NCBI GenBank assembly: GCA_007126415.1
Contig: SLBH01000293.1
Location: 1 to 8,683, forward strand
Length of the DNA: 8,683 nucleotides
From: Spirochaetales bacterium
GTDB taxonomy: Bacteria > Spirochaetota > Spirochaetia > DSM-27196 > SLAA01
Direction: 5' to 3'
Position 1 is the first letter of the stretch. The number at the start of each line of letters is the position of its first letter. The position numbers and the translations under genes were made by a program. This document shows, piece by piece, positions 1-7,186 of the stretch. The notes beneath the pieces are model-generated. The model ran no database searches. It was not told the origin of the DNA and was given only the letters and a program-made list of their open reading frames with translations.

Positions 1-3000
1 AGCCGCTGACGAATCGCGTTGATAATTCGCTGATTTGCTTGGTGCGGGACCATCAGGTCCAACTCGCTTGGGCGTATCCCGGCCTCGACACAAGCAAGCT
101 CCAGCATGCGCATCATCTGCTTGACGGCTTCTTGGAAAACCGCCGGTCCGTCCATCGAGACGTACTGCCCGTCTCCGCCGCTCGGAACGCAGAGGATCTG
201 CCCGGGTTCTCCTTGCGCTGCTAAGCTGGGACGGAACACACGTAGCGCCGGAGCCGCTCCCGACCCTGAGGCGGAGCGCGTGACGAGGGTAGCGGTCGCG
301 GCGTCTCCGAAGATCGGCGCTGTGGCCGGATCGGAGGTATCGAGTCGGGGAGACAGCACCTCGGTTGTCACCAGCAGGATACGGTCTTCGGGACGACTCT
401 GCAGGTAGTCGTACGCCGACTGCAGGCCGTAGAGGTAGCCGGAGCACGCAGCGTTGATATCGTAGGCCGGCGCGAGAAACTCGTCGTTTTCGCCCCCGAG
501 ACGATTATGGAGCAGCGCCGCCATAGAGGGAGTGTTGTAGATGGGGGTGCCGGTGGTACAGATAATGGCGTCTATCTGCTCGACCGCGAGTCGCTGCTCG
601 GTGAGCAGCTTGCGTGCCGCACGCTCGGCGAGTGTCAGTGCGTTCTCGTCCTCGGTAACCCATGGCCGCGTCTCTATCCCGGTCCGTTTTAGGATGTCTT
701 CGGGCGACCAGGTGGGGCACATCTGCGAGATCTCTTCGTTGGTCACCACGCGGCTGCCTTTCGCACCGGTTACGCCCAGTATTAGAGGATACCCGGCGGT
801 TTCCGCGCGTTTCGAGTTGTGCACGGCCGGTGCACTGACGCGCACGCCTTGGCCCTGTGCGACCTTGAGCTCGCTGATGATAGGAGTGCCGGGATCCTCG
901 CGGGTGATCGGCTTAAGGTGCTCACGCCCGGAGTTCTCGGCTGCAGCGGTCTTGAGTTTCGCGATAGGGGTTCCGACCTTGACGATGTCGCCCTGAGCTA
1001 CCAGCAGTTCCTCGACGGTTCCGGCGACCGATGACTTGAGTTCCACCGCTGCTTTGTCGGCCTCGAGCTCGGCGACGATCTGACCGCTTGTGACCTCATC
1101 TCCCGGCGCTATCTGCCACTCAACCACGGTGATCGACTCATCGGACGGGCTCGAGCCGATGGCTTCGAGGTAGTAGACGCCCTTCTCCCGCGCTGCAGGA
1201 GGCCTCCAGCTGATTTCACCGTCGAGTAGTTCCACCGCGGTTTCGAGTATCCGTTTGTAACTCGGCAGAACCTCGAGCTGGTTTTGGAAGTTGCACGGGA
1301 CGTAGGTGTCGGCACGTGTGACACGCCGCATCGCAACCGGGCGCGACACGCGTTCGGCAACCGTGGCCAGTACCTCGGCGCCGACACCGGCGCTGTGATT
1401 ATCTTCGTGCGCGACGATCAGGCGCCCGGTGCGCTCGGCTGCGCTACACACGGTCTCGATGTCCCAGGGTTGGATCGATCGTAGGTCGAGCAACTCGGTG
1501 GAGATGCCGTGTTCGGCCAGTTCGGCTGCAGCTCGCCTACAGAGTCCGACGGTATTGCCGTACGCGACCATCGCGATATCGTCGCCCTCAAGCACGCGAC
1601 GCGCACGGCCGAGCGGTACAAGCTGGCGTTCAACGTCGCGGCTTGTCGCGTTGTCACGTTCGTTTAAGCAGCTCTTGGGGTAGAAGAACAGGGTAGGGCG
1701 GCCCGACTCAAACGCGGCGTTGAGGAGCCCGGCTGCGTCGCCGGCGGTGCTCGGCATCATGACGTCCACGCCGGGCGTGTGCGCGGCGATCGCTTCCAGA
1801 CTGCTCGCGTGAAACGGGCCGAGACCGGGCTTATAGCCGCCGCAGGTGATCATCACGATCACAGGCGCCTGCCAGCCGCCGTCGGTTCTCCAGTGCATGC
1901 TCCCGAGCTCGGCGAAGATCTGATTGTACGCGATCGGAAGGAAGTCCGCGAACTGCAAGAAAGCGACCGGGCGGCGACCGGCTAGGGCTTCGCCGATGCT
2001 TTCGCCGAGAATCAACGATTCCGAAAGCGGCGAGTTGCGAACTCTGCCCGGAAAGCTCGTGGTGAGTCCCTTCGTTACGCCGAATACATCGCCTTTAGGA
2101 TCCTCGATGTCTTCCCCGTAAAGCACCACCCGCTCGTCTGTCTCGAGGCGGCTGCGGAGAACCTCGCGGATGGCGCCGAGCATCACGTACGGCTCCTCGC
2201 CGCGCTCGCGCGCCGCGGCAAGGTCGCCGCGGTACTCCTCGGCGCTCGCGGCGCTGAGACGGGCGGGCAACGGCTTGAGCGCATCGAACACCGGAGCGGG
2301 CTCAGGGCTGTACTGCGCCCGTTCGGCGATGGGCGCGAGCTCTGAGCGCACCTCGAGCGAGAGCTGCTCGAGCGTTTCAGTGGTGATGCCGCGCTCTACA
2401 AGATACCCCTGAAAATGGACGAGCGGATCGCCGGTGTCGGAGACGTGCTTGATCTCCTCGGCGCTGCGGTACATGCGCTGATCGTCGGCGTTGGTGTGAC
2501 TCGAGAGCCGGTCGACCTCGAACACGATGATGCGCGGCGCGCGGTGACGACGGATATCGGATACTACCTCGGCAAACGCGTCGTAGCAGGTGTGGGGCCG
2601 GTGGCCGTCGAGGCGGGTGATCGGGATGCCGTAGAACTCCTCGGCCTGTCCGTCGGGCCTATCGTAGAAGGTCTTGCCGTCGGTGATTGTGGAGATGGCG
2701 AAGCTGTTGTCCTGTACCAGAAAAAGCAGCGGCAAGCGCTCACGCACCGCGTGTCCGATAGCCTCGAGCACCTCGCCTTCTTGCGTCATACCGTCGCCGA
2801 GCGAACACAGCACGATCGCATCATCGCTGCGCTCTTTGGTCACCTGGGCAACACCCGCGGCCTGCAACGCATTGTTGCCAACCGGTCCGGTAAGACTCAA
2901 GATATTGAGTTCGGGCGCGCTCATATGCGCATTCATTTGACGTCCTCGAGAGTGCGAGGAGTCCTTATTGAACAACGATAGAAAGAACATCTCCGCCGAG

Positions 3001-3239
3001 ACGCCGCGGGCAAGCATGAGCGCTTTATCGCGGTAGTGGCAATGCAGGTAGTCGTCCGGCTTGAGAGCGTCATTGAGAAACGAGGTGGCTTCATGACCGG
3101 CACCCGAGACGTGGAAGAACGCTTCCCCTCGTCCGGTATAGCTTTCTTCAAGCAGATCTATCTCACGCGCGGTCACCATGGTGCGGTATAGCGCTAAAAG
3201 CCTTTTTCCACTCAGGCTGCTCAGTCGGCTTTGTTCCAC
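1..3239 (-). CDS. Fused 2-oxoacid dehydrogenase E1-alpha/E1-beta + lipoyl domain + KAS III (FabH-like), partial at C-terminus
   Basis: One frame stays open for 1079 codons; I checked each codon. Residues 1-315 resemble E1-alpha: YRD at 69-71, a thiamine-diphosphate motif from GDG 148-150 to Asn178, then AIST, and a branched-chain-type loop SSHTNADD at 246-253. Residues 350-680 resemble E1-beta: GEDI at 375-378 and PLSE with Glu407, equivalent to the catalytic Glu of E1-beta. Residues 697-763 are a lipoyl domain with EADKA and lipoylatable Lys729. After a linker, residues 816 onward match KAS III: AACSG with nucleophile Cys932 and VPHQAN with His1066; the expected Asn and about 70 residues lie beyond the edge. 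The E2 catalytic HHxxxDG motif and a clear E3-binding domain are absent. The GTG start at 3239 follows GGAGG by 5 nt. A later ATG (codon 21) would cut the conserved LLALYRTM helix. Inferred role: decarboxylate a 2-oxoacid, acylate its own lipoyl arm and prime acyl-ACP synthesis. The true substrate is unknown. Confidence 0.92.
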   Translation of the reverse strand, partial: MEQSRLSSLSGKRLLALYRTMVTAREIDLLEESYTGRGEAFFHVSGAGHEATSFLNDALKPDDYLHCHYRDKALMLARGVSAEMFFLSLFNKDSSHSRGRQMNAHMSAPELNILSLTGPVGNNALQAAGVAQVTKERSDDAIVLCSLGDGMTQEGEVLEAIGHAVRERLPLLFLVQDNSFAISTITDGKTFYDRPDGQAEEFYGIPITRLDGHRPHTCYDAFAEVVSDIRRHRAPRIIVFEVDRLSSHTNADDQRMYRSAEEIKHVSDTGDPLVHFQGYLVERGITTETLEQLSLEVRSELAPIAERAQYSPEPAPVFDALKPLPARLSAASAEEYRGDLAAARERGEEPYVMLGAIREVLRSRLETDERVVLYGEDIEDPKGDVFGVTKGLTTSFPGRVRNSPLSESLILGESIGEALAGRRPVAFLQFADFLPIAYNQIFAELGSMHWRTDGGWQAPVIVMITCGGYKPGLGPFHASSLEAIAAHTPGVDVMMPSTAGDAAGLLNAAFESGRPTLFFYPKSCLNERDNATSRDVERQLVPLGRARRVLEGDDIAMVAYGNTVGLCRRAAAELAEHGISTELLDLRSIQPWDIETVCSAAERTGRLIVAHEDNHSAGVGAEVLATVAERVSRPVAMRRVTRADTYVPCNFQNQLEVLPSYKRILETAVELLDGEISWRPPAAREKGVYYLEAIGSSPSDESITVVEWQIAPGDEVTSGQIVAELEADKAAVELKSSVAGTVEELLVAQGDIVKVGTPIAKLKTAAAENSGREHLKPITREDPGTPIISELKVAQGQGVRVSAPAVHNSKRAETAGYPLILGVTGAKGSRVVTNEEISQMCPTWSPEDILKRTGIETRPWVTEDENALTLAERAARKLLTEQRLAVEQIDAIICTTGTPIYNTPSMAALLHNRLGGENDEFLAPAYDINAACSGYLYGLQSAYDYLQSRPEDRILLVTTEVLSPRLDTSDPATAPIFGDAATATLVTRSASGSGAAPALRVFRPSLAAQGEPGQILCVPSGGDGQYVSMDGPAVFQEAVKQMMRMLELACVEAGIRPSELDLMVPHQANQRIINAIRQR

Positions 3240-3244
3240 GGTAC

Positions 3245-3249
3245 CCTCC
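3245..3249 (-). promoter_or_regulatory. Ribosome-binding site of the fusion gene
   Basis: On the minus strand GGAGG lies 5 nt before a GTG codon at 3239-3237. No such site precedes the in-frame ATG 20 codons later, and conserved E1-alpha sequence starts before that ATG. This decides the GTG start. Confidence 0.75.
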
Positions 3250-3279
3250 AATATGGTCTTGGTCAGGAACGACCCACGT

Positions 3280-3308
3280 ACTATAGCACTTCGCTACCTT
3301 GAAGTCGA
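3280..3308 (-). promoter_or_regulatory. Candidate sigma-70-type promoter for the fusion gene
   Basis: On the minus strand TCGACT (3308-3303, 4 of 6 to TTGACA) is followed after 17 nt by TATAGT (3285-3280, 5 of 6 to TATAAT). Transcription would start near 3273, about 34 nt before the GTG start. The -35 overlaps that of the divergent acnA promoter by two bases. A small inverted repeat, GGTC (3261-3264) and GACC (3271-3274) with 6 nt between, sits at the predicted start of the transcript. The call rests on matches by eye. Confidence 0.35.
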
Positions 3309-3328
3309 CCTCGACGATTGAGTATTAT
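3299..3328 (+). promoter_or_regulatory. Candidate sigma-70-type promoter for acnA
   Basis: TTGAAG (3299-3304, 4 of 6) is followed after 18 nt by TATTAT (3323-3328, 5 of 6). Transcription would start near 3335, giving a very short leader before the AAGGAG site and the ATG at 3353. The 3299-3352 stretch is also open in frame with acnA from a TTG. Its promoter-like content and the strong ribosome site downstream argue that it is not coding. Confidence 0.4.
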
Positions 3329-3339
3329 CTAACTACTAT

Positions 3340-3345
3340 AAGGAG
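3340..3345 (+). promoter_or_regulatory. Ribosome-binding site of acnA
   Basis: AAGGAG stands 7 nt before the ATG at 3353. It selects this start over an in-frame TTG at 3299, which would add 18 residues with no similarity to aconitases. Confidence 0.8.
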
Positions 3346-3352
3346 TTCTTGC

Positions 3353-6070
3353 ATGAAAACACGTGCTATTTCCGACATAACGCAGTATCTCGACCGTTTC
3401 AGCTCGCAATCGGGCGAGTTAGCGTACTACAGCCTCCCTCGCTTGATCGAAAGCGGCTACCCCCGGCTCGAGCGCGTGCCGTTCTCAATCAAAATATTGA
3501 TAGAGTCCGTGCTTCGCCAGGTAAACGATCAAGAGATCACGTACGAGCACCTCGAAAACCTACTACAGTACGATCCCAAGCATCCGGGTGAGATAGAATT
3601 GCCGTTTAAGCCGGCGCGAGTGTTGTTACAAGACTTCACCGGCGTGCCGTGCGTGGTTGATCTCGCGGCGATGCGTGCTGCGATGAAGCGTCTCGGTGGT
3701 GACCCGGCGCGCATCAACCCCGAACAGGCGGTGAACCTCGTCATCGACCACTCGATCCAGGTCGATTTTTTCAATGCACCGGATGCGATGCAACGCAACG
3801 CCGAGCTGGAGTTCGAGCGCAACCGGGAACGTTACGAGTTCCTCAAATGGGGGCAGGCCGCGTTCCGCAACTTCTCGGTCGTGCCGCCGGCGAGCGGTAT
3901 CTGTCACCAGGTAAATCTCGAGTACCTGGGGCGCGTGGTGCAGATCGGCGAGCAAGCCCAGCGCGAGGTCGCGTTCTTCGACTCACTCGTAGGCACCGAT
4001 TCGCATACGCCGATGATCAACGGCCTCGGAATCCTGGGTTGGGGTGTCGGTGGCATCGAGGCCGAGGCGGCGATGCTCGGGCAGCCGATCTATATGCTTG
4101 CGCCTTCGGTGGTGGGTTTCCGGCTTACCGGAAGTCTGCGTCCCGGAATCACCGCGACCGATCTCGTGCTGCGTGTGACCGAGATGCTCCGCCGCCACGG
4201 CGTTGTCGGGAAGTTTGTGGAGTTCTTCGGCCCTGGGCTTTCGGCGATGACGGTGCCCGATCGGGCAACGATCTCGAACATGGCGCCGGAGTATGGAGCT
4301 ACGGTTGGGTACTTTCCGATCGATGAGCAGACGCTCGAGTACATGCATCACACCGGCCGGCCCGACGAGCTGATCGACACCGTGCGACGCTACGCCGAGG
4401 CACAGGGCGTGTTCCGTACCGATGCAACCCCCGAACCCGAGTTCGAGGATGTGCTCGAGCTCGATCTCGCCGATGTGACCGCGAGCGTTGCCGGGCCGAA
4501 GCGCCCACAAGACCGCATCGACGTCAATCGGCTCAAGGATGCATGGCAACAGTCGCTCGAGGCTCCGCACGAGCAAGGTGGTTTCGGTGTTGCGAAGGAT
4601 GAGCAGGGAAAGAAAGCTACGGTTACGCTCGAAAGCGGCGAGGAGGTTGAGCTCACGCACGGCGACGTCGCGATCGCCGCGATCACGAGCTGCACCAACA
4701 CCAGCAACCCCTCGGTGCTGCTCGCGGCCGGTTTGCTTGCCAAGCACGCGGCAGAGCGTGGGCTGCGCACGAAGCCGTACGTGAAAACGAGCTTTGCGCC
4801 GGGCTCTATGGTTGTAACCGAATATCTCGCGCGTACCGGGCTGATGAAGTACCTCGAGCAGCTCGGGTACTACCTCGTGGGCTACGGGTGTACCACCTGC
4901 ATCGGGAACAGCGGGCCACTCCCGCCGGCTGTGGCTCGCGCGGTTGAGGAGCACGATCTGGTGGTAGCCGGCGTGTTGTCCGGGAATCGCAACTTCGAGG
5001 GGCGCATCAATCCGCATACCAAGGCGAACTTCCTAACATCGCCGCCGTTGGTGGTTGCGTACGGGCTCGCGGGTACGGTTGCGCTCGATCTCGAGCGCGA
5101 CCCGCTCGGGTTCGACGCCGAGGGTGCACCGGTCTACCTGCGAGATATCTGGCCGAGCGAGGAGGAACTGATGGAGTACATTCGCTCTGCCCTCAATCGT
5201 GATGCGTTTCTCGAGAGCTACACTGGACTGGAAGACTCCAATCCGCACTGGAACCGCATCAAGCTCGGCAGCACCGATCTCTACGACTGGGACCCTGAGA
5301 GCACGTACATCCAGGAGCCGCCGTTCTTCGCGAACATGTCGCTCGAGTCGGGGCGTATTGCACCGATCGAAGATGCACATGTGCTGGTGATGGCCGGTGA
5401 CAACATAACGACCGACCATATCAGTCCGGCGGGCTCAATTGACCCCGACAGTCCGGCCGGGCGTTACCTTCAGGGGCTGGGTGTCGCAGTCAAAGACTTC
5501 AATTCGTACGGCAGCCGCCGCGGTAACGACCGCATTATGACGCGCGGCACTTTCGCGAACATCAGATTCCGAAACTTTATGGCCCCTGGAACCGAGGGCA
5601 GTTGCACGACGCATGTTCCCACCGGGGAGGTCACCGATATCTACACCGCTGCATGCCGTTACCAAGAGCACGGGACGCCCACGATTGTACTCGCCGGAGA
5701 AACGTATGGCATGGGATCGAGTCGCGACTGGGCGGCGAAAGGCACCTATCTCCTTGGGGTGCGCGCCGTGATTGCGCGCTCATACGAGCGCATTCATCGG
5801 AGCAATCTCGTCGGTATGGGCGTACTACCGCTACAGTTTCTCGAAGGCGAGAGTTACGAGAGCCTCGGGCTTAACGGGGACGAACGCTACACCATCGAGG
5901 TAGACGACGACGTGCGCCCGATGCAGCGCCTACGCGTGCGCGCGGCCGGCGCCGACGGTAGCGAGAAACAGTTCGAAGTAGTGGCGCGGCTCGACAGCCC
6001 GGTTGAGGTGCAGTACTACCGCAACGGCGGTATTCTGCATACCGTGCTGCGGCGCTTCCTCCAGCAGTAG
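3353..6070 (+). CDS. acnA: Aconitate hydratase, AcnA/IRP1 type
   Basis: The enzyme isomerises citrate to isocitrate through cis-aconitate in the cytoplasm, as part of the TCA cycle and glutamate supply. From the ATG at 3353 the protein has 905 residues, close to the roughly 890 of E. coli AcnA. The three [4Fe-4S] ligands are Cys447 (in ITSCTNTSNP), Cys513 and Cys516 (in GYGCTTCIGN); their 66- and 3-residue spacing matches human IRP1. Also visible are the N-terminal KPARVLLQDFTGVP block, GTDSHTP at 214-220, the swivel-domain DHISPAGSI and NSYGSRRGND blocks, and the substrate-binding SSRDWAAKG with Arg791. All of these place it in the AcnA rather than the AcnB family. It is divergent from the fused dehydrogenase/KAS III gene and convergent with the NeuB-family gene, so it is probably transcribed alone. 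I see no frameshift or missing catalytic residue. An IRP1-like RNA-binding role for the apo-form is possible from the family but not shown here. Confidence 0.97.
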   Translation: MKTRAISDITQYLDRFSSQSGELAYYSLPRLIESGYPRLERVPFSIKILIESVLRQVNDQEITYEHLENLLQYDPKHPGEIELPFKPARVLLQDFTGVPCVVDLAAMRAAMKRLGGDPARINPEQAVNLVIDHSIQVDFFNAPDAMQRNAELEFERNRERYEFLKWGQAAFRNFSVVPPASGICHQVNLEYLGRVVQIGEQAQREVAFFDSLVGTDSHTPMINGLGILGWGVGGIEAEAAMLGQPIYMLAPSVVGFRLTGSLRPGITATDLVLRVTEMLRRHGVVGKFVEFFGPGLSAMTVPDRATISNMAPEYGATVGYFPIDEQTLEYMHHTGRPDELIDTVRRYAEAQGVFRTDATPEPEFEDVLELDLADVTASVAGPKRPQDRIDVNRLKDAWQQSLEAPHEQGGFGVAKDEQGKKATVTLESGEEVELTHGDVAIAAITSCTNTSNPSVLLAAGLLAKHAAERGLRTKPYVKTSFAPGSMVVTEYLARTGLMKYLEQLGYYLVGYGCTTCIGNSGPLPPAVARAVEEHDLVVAGVLSGNRNFEGRINPHTKANFLTSPPLVVAYGLAGTVALDLERDPLGFDAEGAPVYLRDIWPSEEELMEYIRSALNRDAFLESYTGLEDSNPHWNRIKLGSTDLYDWDPESTYIQEPPFFANMSLESGRIAPIEDAHVLVMAGDNITTDHISPAGSIDPDSPAGRYLQGLGVAVKDFNSYGSRRGNDRIMTRGTFANIRFRNFMAPGTEGSCTTHVPTGEVTDIYTAACRYQEHGTPTIVLAGETYGMGSSRDWAAKGTYLLGVRAVIARSYERIHRSNLVGMGVLPLQFLEGESYESLGLNGDERYTIEVDDDVRPMQRLRVRAAGADGSEKQFEVVARLDSPVEVQYYRNGGILHTVLRRFLQQ

Positions 6071-6087
6071 CGACGCAACGGTGTCGC
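6070..6087. terminator. Short hairpin between convergent acnA and NeuB-family gene, possible weak terminator
   Basis: GCGACGC (6070-6076) can pair with GTGTCGC (6081-6087) around an AACG loop: 7 bp including one G-T wobble. It begins on the last base of the acnA stop codon and lies in the 39-nt gap between convergent genes. No T-run follows on either strand, so it is not a classical intrinsic terminator. The sequence GCGACGCAAC also occurs twice (6070-6079 and 6086-6095), so the hairpin may be a by-product of that repeat. Confidence 0.22.
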
Positions 6088-6109
6088 GACGCAACCGCTA
6101 AGGGCAAGG

Positions 6110-7186
6110 CTATCCACGCTGCAACAGGTCGTCCCATCGGATACCTTCGCCGGGCGGAACGGCCGCGCTTACTCGCGCCCCGAGCACCGAGTCAAAGTGC
6201 TCGGGGGCGATGCCCGGGCGTAGGTTGTGTTCGGAACGAAGCAGCGCACAGTTTTCTCTGTTGAGCGGATCCCCGACCGATAGCTCAACGAGCGCATGGA
6301 GCGAGCGGTTGCTTCGCCCGTAGTTTTGGCGTTCGCTTGGGGCGAGGCGTTTGACTCCGTCACCGAGCGCAGCTTGAACCCGCTGACGCCCGAACTCACC
6401 GGCAAGCAGGTGCTCGAGCTCCTCGTGGGGGTGGGTGCATAAGGTCTCGAGAAACTGAGTCATAGTTCGAAACTCGTCGGGGCCAAGCGCGATCGGGTCG
6501 TCTAATCCTGTTCCGTTCCGATTCAGAGTGAAATGTTTCTCGATTGCAGCGGCACCGCACGCAAGCGCGCAGCCGGGAACAATTCGCGCGTCGAGCGAGT
6601 GATCCGACACGCCGATCGCCACGCCGAACAGGGCTTTAAGGCGCGGAATGATCTGTAGGTTGTACTCGTGTTCGGGGGCAGGGTAAGCGGTGATGCAATG
6701 TAGAATCGTGGTTCGCGCGGGTCCGAGCAAGTCCACCGCGCGTTCTATATCGCCAAGACGCGAGACGCCGGTTGAGACCACCGCGTGTAGTTCGCGTTCG
6801 GCGATTGCTCGCAGTAACGGCAGGTGATTAAGCTCCGGAGAGGCTACCTTAACGCGCGCAACCCCAAGCGATGCAACTCGAGCAAGGCCATCGACGCCAA
6901 ACGCGGTGCAGAGGAACCGTAGTCCGCGCTTCTCGCACTCAGCGGCGCACTCGGCATAAAACGAAATCGGCCGCTCAAGGGCGCGAAAACGCTCGTAGAG
7001 AGGAACGGCTCCGGTTGGAAGACGTACGTTGCCGGTTCGCGGGTGAATGATTTCGTCGGCGACGATCAGCTGAAATTTGGCGCAATCTGCACCTGACTCG
7101 GCCGCAGCGGCGATCAGCTCGCGCGCGTGCGTGAGGTCTCCGCTATGGCCTGAACCGATCTCGGCGATTATCTCGGGCTTATTCAT
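6110..7186 (-). CDS. neuB: NeuB-family (sialic acid synthase-like) PEP-condensing synthase
   Basis: Family members condense phosphoenolpyruvate with N-acetylmannosamine or a related sugar to give a nonulosonic acid (sialic, legionaminic or similar) for surface glycans. The 358-residue length suits NeuB. The N-terminal TIM barrel shows AEIGSGHSGD (8-17), AKFQ (36-39), STG (138-140), LHC (162-164) and YPAP (168-171). The two metal-binding histidines are in SDHS (His196) and EKHFT (His218). Residues 290-357 form the C-terminal SAF/antifreeze-like domain, with RSL near 294-296 and a GEGIRWDDLL ending. Differences from typical NeuB: SPE replaces the common SGE near 116-118, the usual GPDH after EKHFTL is altered, and residues 40-70 look unlike NeuA/B/C-cluster enzymes. 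The substrate is therefore unsure. Its ATG lies inside the end of serS (8-nt overlap ATGAATAA) with no good ribosome site of its own, which suggests translational coupling to serS. No sugar epimerase, CMP-transferase or glycosyltransferase is nearby. Confidence 0.88.
   Translation of the reverse strand: MNKPEIIAEIGSGHSGDLTHARELIAAAAESGADCAKFQLIVADEIIHPRTGNVRLPTGAVPLYERFRALERPISFYAECAAECEKRGLRFLCTAFGVDGLARVASLGVARVKVASPELNHLPLLRAIAERELHAVVSTGVSRLGDIERAVDLLGPARTTILHCITAYPAPEHEYNLQIIPRLKALFGVAIGVSDHSLDARIVPGCALACGAAAIEKHFTLNRNGTGLDDPIALGPDEFRTMTQFLETLCTHPHEELEHLLAGEFGRQRVQAALGDGVKRLAPSERQNYGRSNRSLHALVELSVGDPLNRENCALLRSEHNLRPGIAPEHFDSVLGARVSAAVPPGEGIRWDDLLQRG

Noticed and set aside
770..905. A PSBD (E3-binding domain) in the linker, suggested by VSAPAVHNSKR
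   Set aside because: Only a few residues resemble the start of such domains. The following Gly-rich and Lys-containing parts are missing, and the KAS III fold begins almost at once.
2415..2981. A 188-codon plus-strand open frame
   Set aside because: It is antisense to the E1-alpha region, whose minus-strand frame carries the ThDP motif. The apparent protein is a mirror of that sequence and has no recognisable family.
3299..3352. An 18-residue N-terminal extension of AcnA from a TTG codon
   Set aside because: The ATG at 3353 has a good AAGGAG site 7 nt upstream, the extension has no family similarity, and the stretch holds promoter-like hexamers.
3983..5017. A 344-codon open frame on the minus strand inside acnA
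   Set aside because: It lies wholly antisense to strongly conserved aconitase sequence, is rich in Arg and His as antisense frames of GC-rich genes are, shows no domain, and has no ribosome site I would trust.
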